Positions 1 through 5,013 of a DNA stretch of 5,013 bases are shown here, one piece after another. This DNA comes from an uncultured Lactobacillus sp. Its GTDB lineage: Bacteria; Bacillota; Bacilli; Lactobacillales; Lactobacillaceae. Numbering within the stretch: position 1 is the first letter of the stretch; each line of letters begins with the position of its first letter. Made by a program: the position numbers and the translations under genes. Location: NCBI GenBank assembly GCA_937874185.1, contig CALNAK010000028.1, positions 1 to 5,013 on the forward strand, in the 5' to 3' direction. The notes under the pieces were generated by a model. That model was not told where the DNA came from, searched no databases, and saw only the letters and a program-made list of their open reading frames with translations.

Positions 1-457
1 ACTTATCTAAGTTATTGTTACGAACATCTTCTTTAACATCACTAATAAACTCCGCAAATTCAGCTGGAATGTGCTTGTCAGTTAGAACAGTTTTAGTTGC
101 AGCTAAAGCATCCTTACGATCAGCTTCATCTAATTTTTCTTGAAGACGGTCTTGCTGTTCTTTTAAGGCTTGTCGTTGCTCTTCTAAATCGGCTTGGGTC
201 TTCTCACTAGCATTCATGCTGGCTCGTTTTTCACCCTTTTCAAGCCATTCTTGTTCCTTTTGCTTAAGCTCCTTTTCAAAATCATCCCGCAGATTGCTCT
301 CTACTTCTTTAGCCTTAGAGGCCATCATCTTTCCAATATCATCCTGTGTGTAGGTCTTGCCAGCTGGCTTTGGATTTTTACCATCAGGATTTGGGTTGGA
401 ATCGTTTGGCTTAGGTTCTGGGTTAGGATCAGCAAAAAATTGCAAATTTGTTTTCAT
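1..457 (-). CDS. Phage capsid scaffolding protein, DUF4355 type (partial, C-terminus off the left edge)
   Basis: The minus strand reads open for 152 codons from 457 to the window edge. The N-terminus MKTNLQFFAD is the signature opening of phage DUF4355/gp20-like scaffolding proteins. A Pro/Asn-rich linker follows (about residues 11-32), then KTYTQDDIGKMM (34-45), also typical of the family. Next comes a long, highly charged Lys/Glu/Gln helix that should form a coiled coil (about 46-118), and the start of the conserved C-terminal part (LTDKHIPAEFAEFIS, about 125-139). Family members are commonly around 180-220 residues, so perhaps the last quarter is missing. Such proteins act inside the assembling procapsid, guiding major capsid protein, which is usually encoded just downstream (here, off the left edge). 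An AGGAG motif at 466-470 lies 8 bases before the ATG at 457. A second in-frame ATG at 460 lies only 5 bases away, so 457 is preferred. No portal or minor head gene precedes it, suggesting a truncated prophage. The family call is firm. Confidence 0.88.
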   Translation of the reverse strand, partial: MKTNLQFFADPNPEPKPNDSNPNPDGKNPKPAGKTYTQDDIGKMMASKAKEVESNLRDDFEKELKQKEQEWLEKGEKRASMNASEKTQADLEEQRQALKEQQDRLQEKLDEADRKDALAATKTVLTDKHIPAEFAEFISDVKEDVRNNNLDK

Positions 458-584
458 CATCAAAACTCCTTTTTAAGTCCGTATGCTAAATTGTTTGTAA
501 GTGCAATAACTAAACCGATTATTCTTTAACGCCTGTAATTGAGAAAAAGGCAAATCAAAAATTCCTATTTTAAAAAGAATGGCA

Positions 585-617
585 CAATCGAATAACTTGT
601 ATGCAAATATTCAATTG
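585..617. promoter_or_regulatory. Interrupted dyad around the -35 box, possible operator
   Basis: CAATCGAATA (585-594) and TATTCAATTG (608-617) form 10-base inverted arms with a single mismatch, separated by 13 bases. The dyad is centred on the -35 box (597-602) of the promoter for the small membrane-protein genes. Arm centres are about 23 bases apart, near two helical turns, as expected for a dimeric regulator binding one face of DNA. That it is a functional operator is inference. In AT-rich DNA such a dyad can arise by chance. Confidence 0.35.
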
Positions 618-625
618 CCTATAAT
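597..625 (+). promoter_or_regulatory. Sigma-A promoter of the GlsB-family operon
   Basis: TTGTAT (597-602) serves as the -35 box and a consensus TATAAT (620-625) as the -10 box, with the ideal 17-base spacer. Transcription should begin around 631-633, giving a leader of about 35 bases before the ATG at 667, whose ribosome binding site is at 655-659. This is the best promoter match in the window. It points away from the phage gene on the other strand. Confidence 0.75.
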
Positions 626-666
626 TAGATTTAGAAGGATGCAATTTAGATAATGGAGGATTTCAT

Positions 667-798
667 ATGAAAAGATTTGGACTTTGGTCAAAAATATCAA
701 TTATCATTTCTATATCTCAACTTTTATTAGCCATTTTTAAAGAAATTCAAAACTATAACAAATCTAAAAAACATCCTTCGAAAAATAAGAGAGGATGA
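667..798 (+). CDS. Small putative membrane protein, 43 residues, function unknown
   Basis: An ATG at 667 lies 7 bases after a perfect GGAGG (655-659) and directly behind a strong promoter, so the frame is very probably translated despite its size. The product opens MKRFGLWSK and has a hydrophobic stretch at about residues 9-24 (Ile/Ser/Leu rich). It ends in a strongly basic tail of Lys, Asn and Arg. This fits a single-pass or peripheral membrane peptide with its positive tail in the cytoplasm. The stop TGA (796-798) is followed after 6 bases by the GlsB-family gene, whose ribosome binding site lies inside this gene's last codons. The two are therefore co-transcribed and probably translationally coupled. 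I do not recognise the family. It could be a stress peptide, a partner of the GlsB-like protein, or essentially a translated leader. Confidence 0.65.
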   Translation: MKRFGLWSKISIIISISQLLLAIFKEIQNYNKSKKHPSKNKRG

Positions 799-804
799 TG
801 TTTT

Positions 805-1053
805 ATGCATTGGTTATGGGTTTTAATTATTGGTGCCATCATTGGTGCTATTGCTGGAGCAATTACTAGCAAAGGAAAATCAATGGGGTGGATTGCTAAT
901 ATTGTTGCCGGATTAGTTGGTTCCTCTATTGGAGAAGCTATACTCGGATCTTGGGGCCCTCAATTAGCCGGAATGGCAATTATTCCTTCAATTATTGGAG
1001 CAGTAATTGTTGTTGCAGTAGTTTCTTTCTTTTTAAGTCGTAGCACAAGATAA
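805..1053 (+). CDS. GlsB/YeaQ/YmgE family stress-response membrane protein
   Basis: The 82-residue product is almost wholly hydrophobic and glycine-rich, with three predicted membrane segments (about residues 4-20, 28-48 and 54-77). It carries the family pattern: GAIIGAIAGAITSKGK at 10-25, then MGWIANIVAGLVGSSIGE at 27-44, and a Gly/Ile/Val-rich third helix. This is the transglycosylase-associated protein family (Pfam Transgly_assoc). Its name does not imply enzymatic activity; members include E. coli YeaQ and YmgE and enterococcal GlsB, linked to general or envelope stress. The length matches the family, so the gene is complete. GAGGA at 791-795 lies 9 bases before the ATG at 805. The ATGs at 795 and 798 are in other frames. 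The gene sits second in a two-gene operon, ended by the hairpin at 1117-1146. Unlike many Gram-positive relatives, no Asp23/Gls24 gene is adjacent. The family is certain; the cellular role is not. Confidence 0.9.
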   Translation: MHWLWVLIIGAIIGAIAGAITSKGKSMGWIANIVAGLVGSSIGEAILGSWGPQLAGMAIIPSIIGAVIVVAVVSFFLSRSTR

Positions 1054-1116
1054 ATTTTTTCCTATATGTTAAACTTTTTAACAATCTTTTAAATGAATCC
1101 ATGGTTGTTATTGGCT

Positions 1117-1146
1117 GGTCAATTACTGTAGTAATTGGCTTTTTTT
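1117..1146 (+). terminator. Intrinsic terminator of the GlsB-family operon
   Basis: A perfect 7-base stem, CAATTAC (1120-1126) with GTAATTG (1131-1137), closes a TGTA tetraloop. It can extend by three more pairs (1117-1119 with 1138-1140), two of them G-U. Seven T residues (1140-1146) follow. It lies about 65 bases after the stop of the GlsB-family gene. The stem is AT-rich, so strength is uncertain. Its position inside the longest open frame of the next gene argues against that frame's upstream start. Confidence 0.65.
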
Positions 1147-1159
1147 ATAAATGTTTTAC

Positions 1160-1188
1160 TTTAATTTCATGTAAAGCCACTCTAATTA
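1160..1188 (+). promoter_or_regulatory. Weak candidate promoter for the sugar porter
   Basis: TTTAAT (1160-1165) and TAATTA (1183-1188) are spaced by 17 bases and sit between the preceding terminator and the preferred start at 1221. Both boxes are poor matches to consensus in AT-rich DNA. The gene needs a promoter in this interval if the terminator works, but I cannot single one out with confidence. Confidence 0.2.
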
Positions 1189-1220
1189 TTAACAAGCTGA
1201 AAGAAGTGGACAAATTGGCT

Positions 1221-2591
1221 ATGCAAAATAGAAGTGGAAGAAAATATGGATTATTAAATTACAGTGTTTACGTCATATCTTTGGGAGGATTCCTATTTGG
1301 GTATGATACTGGTGTTATCAATGGAGCTTTGGCTTTTATGAGCAAGGCTAGCCAATTAAATCTAACTCCTTCCCGTCAGGGAATCGTGTCAAGCTCTTTA
1401 GTCTTAGGGGCTTGCCTTGGTGCATTCCTATGTGGAAAATATGCTGATAAATATGGCAGAAAGGTTACACTTCGTTGGGTTGCAGTTATCTTTACACTGG
1501 CAACTGTATGTTGCGCATTATCACTCAATTATATCTTTATGACCACATTTAGGTTTATCCTGGGACTAGCTGTTGGTGCTGCCTCAAGTCTTTCTCCAAT
1601 GTATCTTGCAGAAATATCCCCAAAAGAAGTTCGTACTAGCAACGTCAATAAGAATGCAATTTTTATCGTTTTAGGACAACTATTAGCGTTTATTATGAAT
1701 GCCCTTTTAGGCAGTCTATGGGGTAACTGGGATCCAATTTGGCGCGTTATGATTTTAATGGCATGTGTCCCCTCTATTATCTTATGGATTAATTCATTCA
1801 ATATTGCTGGGAGTCCTAACTGGTTAGTACAAAGAGGGCATTTAAAAAGAGCACGTAATTTAGCTCATCGACTAGGATTCAAAAAACAAACTGCTAACAG
1901 GATCATTGATGGGCGTAAAAAGAATATCAAAACAGAGACAAAGCTCACTTGGAACCAAATCTTTTCGAATAAACGATTAGTCTACTTACTCTTGATTGGA
2001 ATCGTTATTGCCTTGATTCAACAAGTATCGGGTATTAATACAGTTATGTATTATGGCACTATCTTGTTAGAAAAGGTTGGTATGGGAGAACGGGGTTCTT
2101 TGTATGCGAATATACTAATCGGCTTAACATCTGTCATCGCTAGTATCTTTGGAACCAGAATGATTGCCAATCACAACCATCTGAAAATGTTAAAAATTGG
2201 GTTAATGGGTAATATTATCTTCTTAGCGTTGTTAGGGGTTATTATGCACACAAACATGCTGCCACAGGTAGTTACAAATACTTTGGTTCTAGCAATGCTT
2301 GTCCTATTTCTAGCGAACCATCAAGGTATTGTTAGCCCTGTTACTTGGTTGATTATGGCAGAAATGTTCCCTAATAGTGTCAAAGCTAGATTTATGTCAA
2401 TTGCTACAGCAACCACATGGATCACTAATTTTTCAATTAGCTTAGTTTACCCATTGCTAATTAATGCTTTAGGAACAGCCACTGTCTTTTTTGTATTTGC
2501 CATAACAAATGGGTGCAGTTTATTTCTTTCCTTGACTGTTATTAATCAAGAGAAAATGAAAAAATCCTATCAGGAAAGTTCCAGCAAATAA
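1221..2591 (+). CDS. MFS sugar porter (sugar/H+ symporter family), divergent
   Basis: A 456-residue, 12-helix permease of the sugar porter family (XylE, AraE, IolT, CsbC relatives), probably importing a sugar or polyol with protons. Counting from 1221, family motifs are GGFLFGYDTGVINGA (22-36), GKYADKYGRKV (72-82), RFILG (111-115), PMYLAEISP (126-134), SPNWL (198-202), QQVSGIN with Tyr-Tyr (267-278), and W-x4-E-x-FP (376-384). Residues aligning with XylE sugar contacts are kept at Gln153, Gln267/268, Asn273 and Trp400, but the XylE Gln415 position is Thr399. The GRR-type motif between helices 8 and 9 is gone, and the C-terminal PETKG is absent. The frame is open back to an ATG at 1101, but that has no ribosome binding site and crosses a terminator. 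The family N-terminus fits 1221, where only a weak GAAGTGGA precedes it; GTG 1206 and TTG 1215 are alternatives. The pyruvyltransferase gene follows after 21 bases. The substrate cannot be told. Confidence 0.88.
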   Translation: MQNRSGRKYGLLNYSVYVISLGGFLFGYDTGVINGALAFMSKASQLNLTPSRQGIVSSSLVLGACLGAFLCGKYADKYGRKVTLRWVAVIFTLATVCCALSLNYIFMTTFRFILGLAVGAASSLSPMYLAEISPKEVRTSNVNKNAIFIVLGQLLAFIMNALLGSLWGNWDPIWRVMILMACVPSIILWINSFNIAGSPNWLVQRGHLKRARNLAHRLGFKKQTANRIIDGRKKNIKTETKLTWNQIFSNKRLVYLLLIGIVIALIQQVSGINTVMYYGTILLEKVGMGERGSLYANILIGLTSVIASIFGTRMIANHNHLKMLKIGLMGNIIFLALLGVIMHTNMLPQVVTNTLVLAMLVLFLANHQGIVSPVTWLIMAEMFPNSVKARFMSIATATTWITNFSISLVYPLLINALGTATVFFVFAITNGCSLFLSLTVINQEKMKKSYQESSSK

Positions 2592-2612
2592 AATTAGAAG
2601 GAGGAAAATAAT

Positions 2613-3629
2613 ATGGCTAACTTTTATATCAATCCTAATAACGTTGTACACGAATTGCCTAAAAATAATCAGCCAAAATTTTTTATGTTTGGTGTTCCTA
2701 GCTATACCAATCTTGGTGACCAGGCAATATCATTAGCCGAACGAAAATATATTGAAGCTGAGTTTCCAGATTACCAATATATTGAAATAGTAGAGGAAGA
2801 TGATGATGCGGCTATTCCAGTTGTTAAGCAATGTATAACTAAACAAGATATTGTTGCCTTTACTGGTGGTGGAAACATGGGAAATCTTTATCTTAATCAC
2901 GAGCGAGCACGCCGAAAAGTATTTTCAACTTTTACTGATAACCTAACCATCTCATTCCCACAGTCTATTCATTTTGAAGACAATGAAGCTGGACTTTATG
3001 AACAAAAGTTAAGTCAAGAGGCTTACCAAAAAAACCCCAATTTAGTTCTAGTAGCTCGAGATGCACAAAGTTACCATAGAATGCAGACTACTTTCAACAA
3101 TAAAGTCATTTTTACACCTGATATGGTTTTATATATGCAATCTAAGAAATTCCCAAAATTGAAGCGTCAAGGGTCACTATTTGTTCTCAGACGGGACGCT
3201 GAAAAAGTCGTCAAAGATAAGGTTATCCAAAACATGAAGGCTTTGCTGAGAGCCTACCAACCTATTGAATTTACGGATACTGTTTTAGATACGGTTAAAA
3301 CTATTACACCTAATACCCGTGAAAAATTATTCAGAAAAGAATTAAGCCTATTTTCAGGTCAAAAGTTAATTATTACTGATCGATGGCACGCAATGGTATT
3401 CTCAGTTTTAACTGGAACACCTTGTTTACTAATGGGAAACAGTTATGGGAAAGGTAAGCACGCTTACTTTGATTGGCTAGAGCATATCAACTGGGTTAGT
3501 TATACCGATGAGGAAGATACCGAAAGGATTAAACAACAAATAAACGCGGTCATGGAAGCCAAAACTCACGCTTATGATCTTATCCCTGATTTTAAACAGT
3601 TACATGATTTAATTGCACATAATCGGTAG
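2613..3629 (+). CDS. Polysaccharide pyruvyltransferase family protein (EpsI/EpsO-like)
   Basis: The 338-residue protein belongs to the PS_pyruv_trans family (CsaB, GumL, B. subtilis EpsI and EpsO), which transfers pyruvate from phosphoenolpyruvate to a sugar as a ketal. It lacks a signal peptide or membrane helix, so it should act in the cytosol, on a glycan precursor. Motifs in order: NLGDQAI (33-39), GGGNMGNLY (85-93), SFPQS (114-118), ARD (148-150), PDMVLY (169-174), LRRD (192-195), and the C-terminal block ITDRWHAMVFSVLTGTPCLL (254-273) with SYGK (277-280). From memory, the motif order and wording match B. subtilis EpsI closely, including PDMVLY and the T-R-E before the last domain. Length is normal, so the gene is complete. 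AAGGAGG (2598-2604) lies 8 bases before the ATG. The gene follows the sugar porter by 21 bases, probably in one transcript. Usual partners (glycosyltransferases, flippase, polymerase) are absent here, so the acceptor is unknown. Confidence 0.9.
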   Translation: MANFYINPNNVVHELPKNNQPKFFMFGVPSYTNLGDQAISLAERKYIEAEFPDYQYIEIVEEDDDAAIPVVKQCITKQDIVAFTGGGNMGNLYLNHERARRKVFSTFTDNLTISFPQSIHFEDNEAGLYEQKLSQEAYQKNPNLVLVARDAQSYHRMQTTFNNKVIFTPDMVLYMQSKKFPKLKRQGSLFVLRRDAEKVVKDKVIQNMKALLRAYQPIEFTDTVLDTVKTITPNTREKLFRKELSLFSGQKLIITDRWHAMVFSVLTGTPCLLMGNSYGKGKHAYFDWLEHINWVSYTDEEDTERIKQQINAVMEAKTHAYDLIPDFKQLHDLIAHNR

Positions 3630-3630
3630 G

Positions 3631-3689
3631 AAAAAGCCAACTTTTTGATAACATTTTTCATTTGATGTTAATCAAAAAATTGGCTTTTT
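3631..3689. terminator. Long, probably bidirectional intrinsic terminator
   Basis: The left arm (3631-3654) pairs with the right arm (3665-3689) around a loop of about 10 bases. The outer stem is AAAAAGCCAA with TTGGCTTTTT, 10 perfect pairs. The inner stem is TTTTTGAT plus AACAT, interrupted by one C-A mismatch and one bulged A. About 23 pairs form in total. The outer ends supply a T-run on the plus strand and, from the A-run, another on the minus strand. It begins 2 bases after the pyruvyltransferase stop codon and should end that operon. Confidence 0.85.
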
Positions 3690-3696
3690 ATATAAC
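3668..3696 (+). promoter_or_regulatory. Candidate promoter of the second MFS gene, overlapping the terminator
   Basis: TATAAC (3691-3696) is a good -10 box, and TTAATC (3668-3673) is a weak -35 box exactly 17 bases upstream, inside the right arm of the terminator hairpin. A start near 3702-3704 would leave about 25 bases before the ATG at 3729. The gene needs its own promoter if the terminator is efficient. The weak -35 box keeps this tentative. Confidence 0.35.
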
Positions 3697-3728
3697 TTTT
3701 TTAGTGTATCTCTTAATAAGGTGGTCAT

Positions 3729-4895
3729 ATGAAAAAGAAAATCAACCTTCAATGCATATTATTAACATTTCTAACGTTCACAATGGGTTTGAGTCAATTT
3801 ATTATAATAGGAATTATAAATAATTTATCGACAGATTTTAGAGTTTCTATCGCAGACATTGGGGCACTCGTAACCATATTTGCAATCGTTTATGCAGTTG
3901 CAACACCAATAATTAACTTATCTATTGGTAGTATCGCTTTGCATAAAGTTATGCTCTTTTTTATGCTGATTTTTTCATTTGGAAACTTATTGACAGCTAT
4001 GGCTAGTAATTTTAATGTACTACTTATGAGTAGAATTATAACAGCCCTATCATCTGGGCCTCTGATGTCGACTGCTGTTACCTTTGCAGCTGCAATTGCT
4101 CCTCAGAGAAAAAGATCTTGGCTAATATCTTGGGTGTTCTCAGGCTTCAGTATCGCTTCAGTTTTTGGCGTACCTTTAGGTACTTGGATAAGTGATAACC
4201 TTAACTGGCGATTAACTTTTTGGACAATTTTTTTTGCCTCAGTCTTTATTACTATCGTAGTTTTCTATTTGCTACCTCATAATTTAACACAAAATGGAAC
4301 ACATAATATATTCAAACAGTTAGCTATCTTAAAAGACAAAAGAATCATCTGGGGTATTCTGGTCCCGGTCTTTAATTTTAGTGCCATTTATATCATTTAT
4401 ACCTATTTGAAGCCAATATTAATTAAAGAGTTAAGTTTCTCCCACAATAATGTCATAATTGTTCTATTTTTGTACGGACTATGTGGATTGGTAAGCAACC
4501 AAGTGAGTGGGCGTGTAGCAAACATGAAATGGAAACGCAATTTAAAAAAATTTTTTATTCTTCAAGCTATTAGTATCTTTCTTATATTCATAAGTGGAAA
4601 TTTAACATGGCTAAAAATCAGTGCCATTCTCATAATGGCTTTAACAATGTCTATTTCTAACTCACCCATGCAATTGTATTACATGGATATTGCCAAACAA
4701 AATTATCCCCAATCATTGGTTTTAGCTTCTTCTTTTAATTCAATTTTTTCAAATGTTGGAGTTGCTACCGGATCTGCAATTGGAGGATATGTCGTGGCCA
4801 CTGTAGGCTTAAGCGGTTTGGGCATTGCAGGTAGTGTCTTTAGTGTTTTCACAATAGGTGTTCTAACAATATTAATTAAGTATAACTATAATTAA
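3729..4895 (+). CDS. MFS permease, AraJ/DHA1-like efflux type
   Basis: A 388-residue, 12-helix permease of the major facilitator superfamily, typical in length for the DHA1/AraJ group that exports drugs, nucleosides, sugars or other metabolites by proton antiport. Seen features are a basic start (MKKK) before helix 1 and the helix 4 Arg102 in LLMSRIITALSSGPLM (98-113), which matches motif B. The antiporter motif C is clear in helix 5, GFSIASVFGVPLGTWIS (139-155), followed by NWRLTF (159-164). Near the C-terminus is SFNSIFSNVGVATGSAIGG (335-353), also group-typical. Motif A between helices 2 and 3 is badly degenerate: the loop reads NLSIGSIALHKVML (63-76), without the usual Asp and GRR charges. 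AAGGTGG (3718-3724) lies 4 bases before the ATG, close but usable, and no better start is nearby. The gene is separated from the upstream pair by a strong terminator, so it is probably independent. Substrate unknown; the efflux direction rests on motif C. Confidence 0.87.
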   Translation: MKKKINLQCILLTFLTFTMGLSQFIIIGIINNLSTDFRVSIADIGALVTIFAIVYAVATPIINLSIGSIALHKVMLFFMLIFSFGNLLTAMASNFNVLLMSRIITALSSGPLMSTAVTFAAAIAPQRKRSWLISWVFSGFSIASVFGVPLGTWISDNLNWRLTFWTIFFASVFITIVVFYLLPHNLTQNGTHNIFKQLAILKDKRIIWGILVPVFNFSAIYIIYTYLKPILIKELSFSHNNVIIVLFLYGLCGLVSNQVSGRVANMKWKRNLKKFFILQAISIFLIFISGNLTWLKISAILIMALTMSISNSPMQLYYMDIAKQNYPQSLVLASSFNSIFSNVGVATGSAIGGYVVATVGLSGLGIAGSVFSVFTIGVLTILIKYNYN

Positions 4896-4912
4896 TAAGA
4901 TCTTTTAATGCC

Positions 4913-4950
4913 TGTACTGATTTTGGCAACTATTATTCAGGTTCAGTATA
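4913..4950 (+). other. Imperfect inverted repeat downstream of the efflux gene
   Basis: TGTACTGA (4913-4920) can pair with TCAGTATA (4943-4950), eight pairs with one G-U, around a 22-base loop. A competing pairing joins CCTG (4911-4914) with CAGG (4938-4941). No T-run follows, so this is not a convincing terminator. It may be part of an untranslated leader of the next gene, or chance. No clear terminator is visible for the efflux gene before the window ends. Confidence 0.25.
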
Positions 4951-4981
4951 CCAGAGAATAAGTGGTAGATTGTAAAATTAA

Positions 4982-4998
4982 TCCGAACGCTGTTCGGA
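4982..4998. promoter_or_regulatory. Perfect 17-base palindrome, likely repressor operator
   Basis: TCCGAAC and GTTCGGA are perfect 7-base inverted arms around a GCT centre. The site is distinctly GC-richer than its AT-rich surroundings. The size, symmetry and odd-length centre resemble operators of TetR-type dimeric repressors, which commonly control MFS efflux genes. The plus strand after it is A-rich and the minus strand has only TTAATTTT, so a terminator role is weaker. The gene it would control is outside the window to the right. Assignment to TetR is inference. Confidence 0.5.
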
Positions 4999-5013
4999 CA
5001 AAAAAGATCAGCT

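Noticed and set aside
194..529. Plus-strand open frame of 111 codons, hydrophobic product
   Set aside because: It is the antisense shadow of the phage scaffolding gene. It has no ribosome binding site, and its hydrophobic Phe/Leu-rich product is the mirror of Lys/Glu-rich codons.
461..666. Search for an attachment site or RNA gene between the phage gene and the GlsB operon
   Set aside because: No tRNA, structured RNA or convincing repeat was seen apart from the promoter and its dyad.
1068..1082. GTTAAA/TTTAAC inverted repeat just after the GlsB-family gene
   Set aside because: Six AT pairs with a 3-base loop are too weak for a terminator. The hairpin at 1117-1146 with a T-run is the better candidate.
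1529..1801. Minus-strand open frame of 90 codons
   Set aside because: It lies wholly within the conserved sugar-porter gene in another frame, and the product resembles no family.
4923..4952. TTGGCA (4923-4928) and TATACC (4947-4952) as a promoter for a gene to the right
   Set aside because: The spacing is 18 bases and the -10 box is poor; it also overlaps the inverted repeat. Without the downstream gene there is no way to judge it.
4905..5012. Minus-strand open frames entering from the right edge (one ending at 4905, another at 4943)
   Set aside because: Only 35 and 22 codons are visible, neither peptide resembles a known C-terminus, and there is no convergent terminator. A gene ending here cannot be excluded, but it cannot be supported.

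Overview
The window looks like chromosomal DNA of a low-GC Gram-positive bacterium, most likely a lactic acid bacterium of the Lactobacillus group. This rests on AT-rich coding sequence, strong AGGAGG-type ribosome binding sites, intrinsic terminators and the protein types. The genus is an inference and the species cannot be read from this stretch.

Left edge (1-457, minus strand): the 5' two thirds or so of a phage capsid scaffolding gene (DUF4355 type), running out of the window to the left. No head-assembly gene precedes it. The DNA directly upstream belongs to an unrelated, divergent operon, so this is probably one end of a degraded or rearranged prophage.

Stress-protein unit (about 585-1146, plus strand): a well-formed sigma-A promoter with a dyad around its -35 box drives two small membrane-protein genes. 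The first encodes an unrecognised 43-residue protein. The second encodes an 82-residue GlsB/YeaQ/YmgE-family protein. A hairpin with a T-run ends the unit.

Sugar-porter/pyruvyltransferase pair (1221-3629, plus strand): a divergent MFS sugar porter is followed after 21 bases by a cytosolic polysaccharide pyruvyltransferase of the B. subtilis EpsI kind. The pair is closed by a long, nearly symmetric hairpin that should terminate transcription from both sides. The longest open frame for the porter starts at 1101, but that runs through the upstream terminator; a start at 1221 fits better. The likely theme is sugar uptake or glycan modification, but no glycosyltransferase, flippase or polymerase is in view.

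Right part (3729-4895, plus strand): a second, unrelated MFS permease of the drug/metabolite efflux (AraJ/DHA1-like) type, with its own ribosome binding site and possibly a promoter inside the preceding terminator. After it lie about 118 bases without a recognisable gene. These hold a perfect 17-base palindrome (4982-4998) that looks like a repressor operator for a neighbour just outside the window.

Nothing here amounts to a clear new defence or mobile system. The points most worth checking are the orphan porter/pyruvyltransferase pair, the isolated prophage fragment and the two operator-like dyads.
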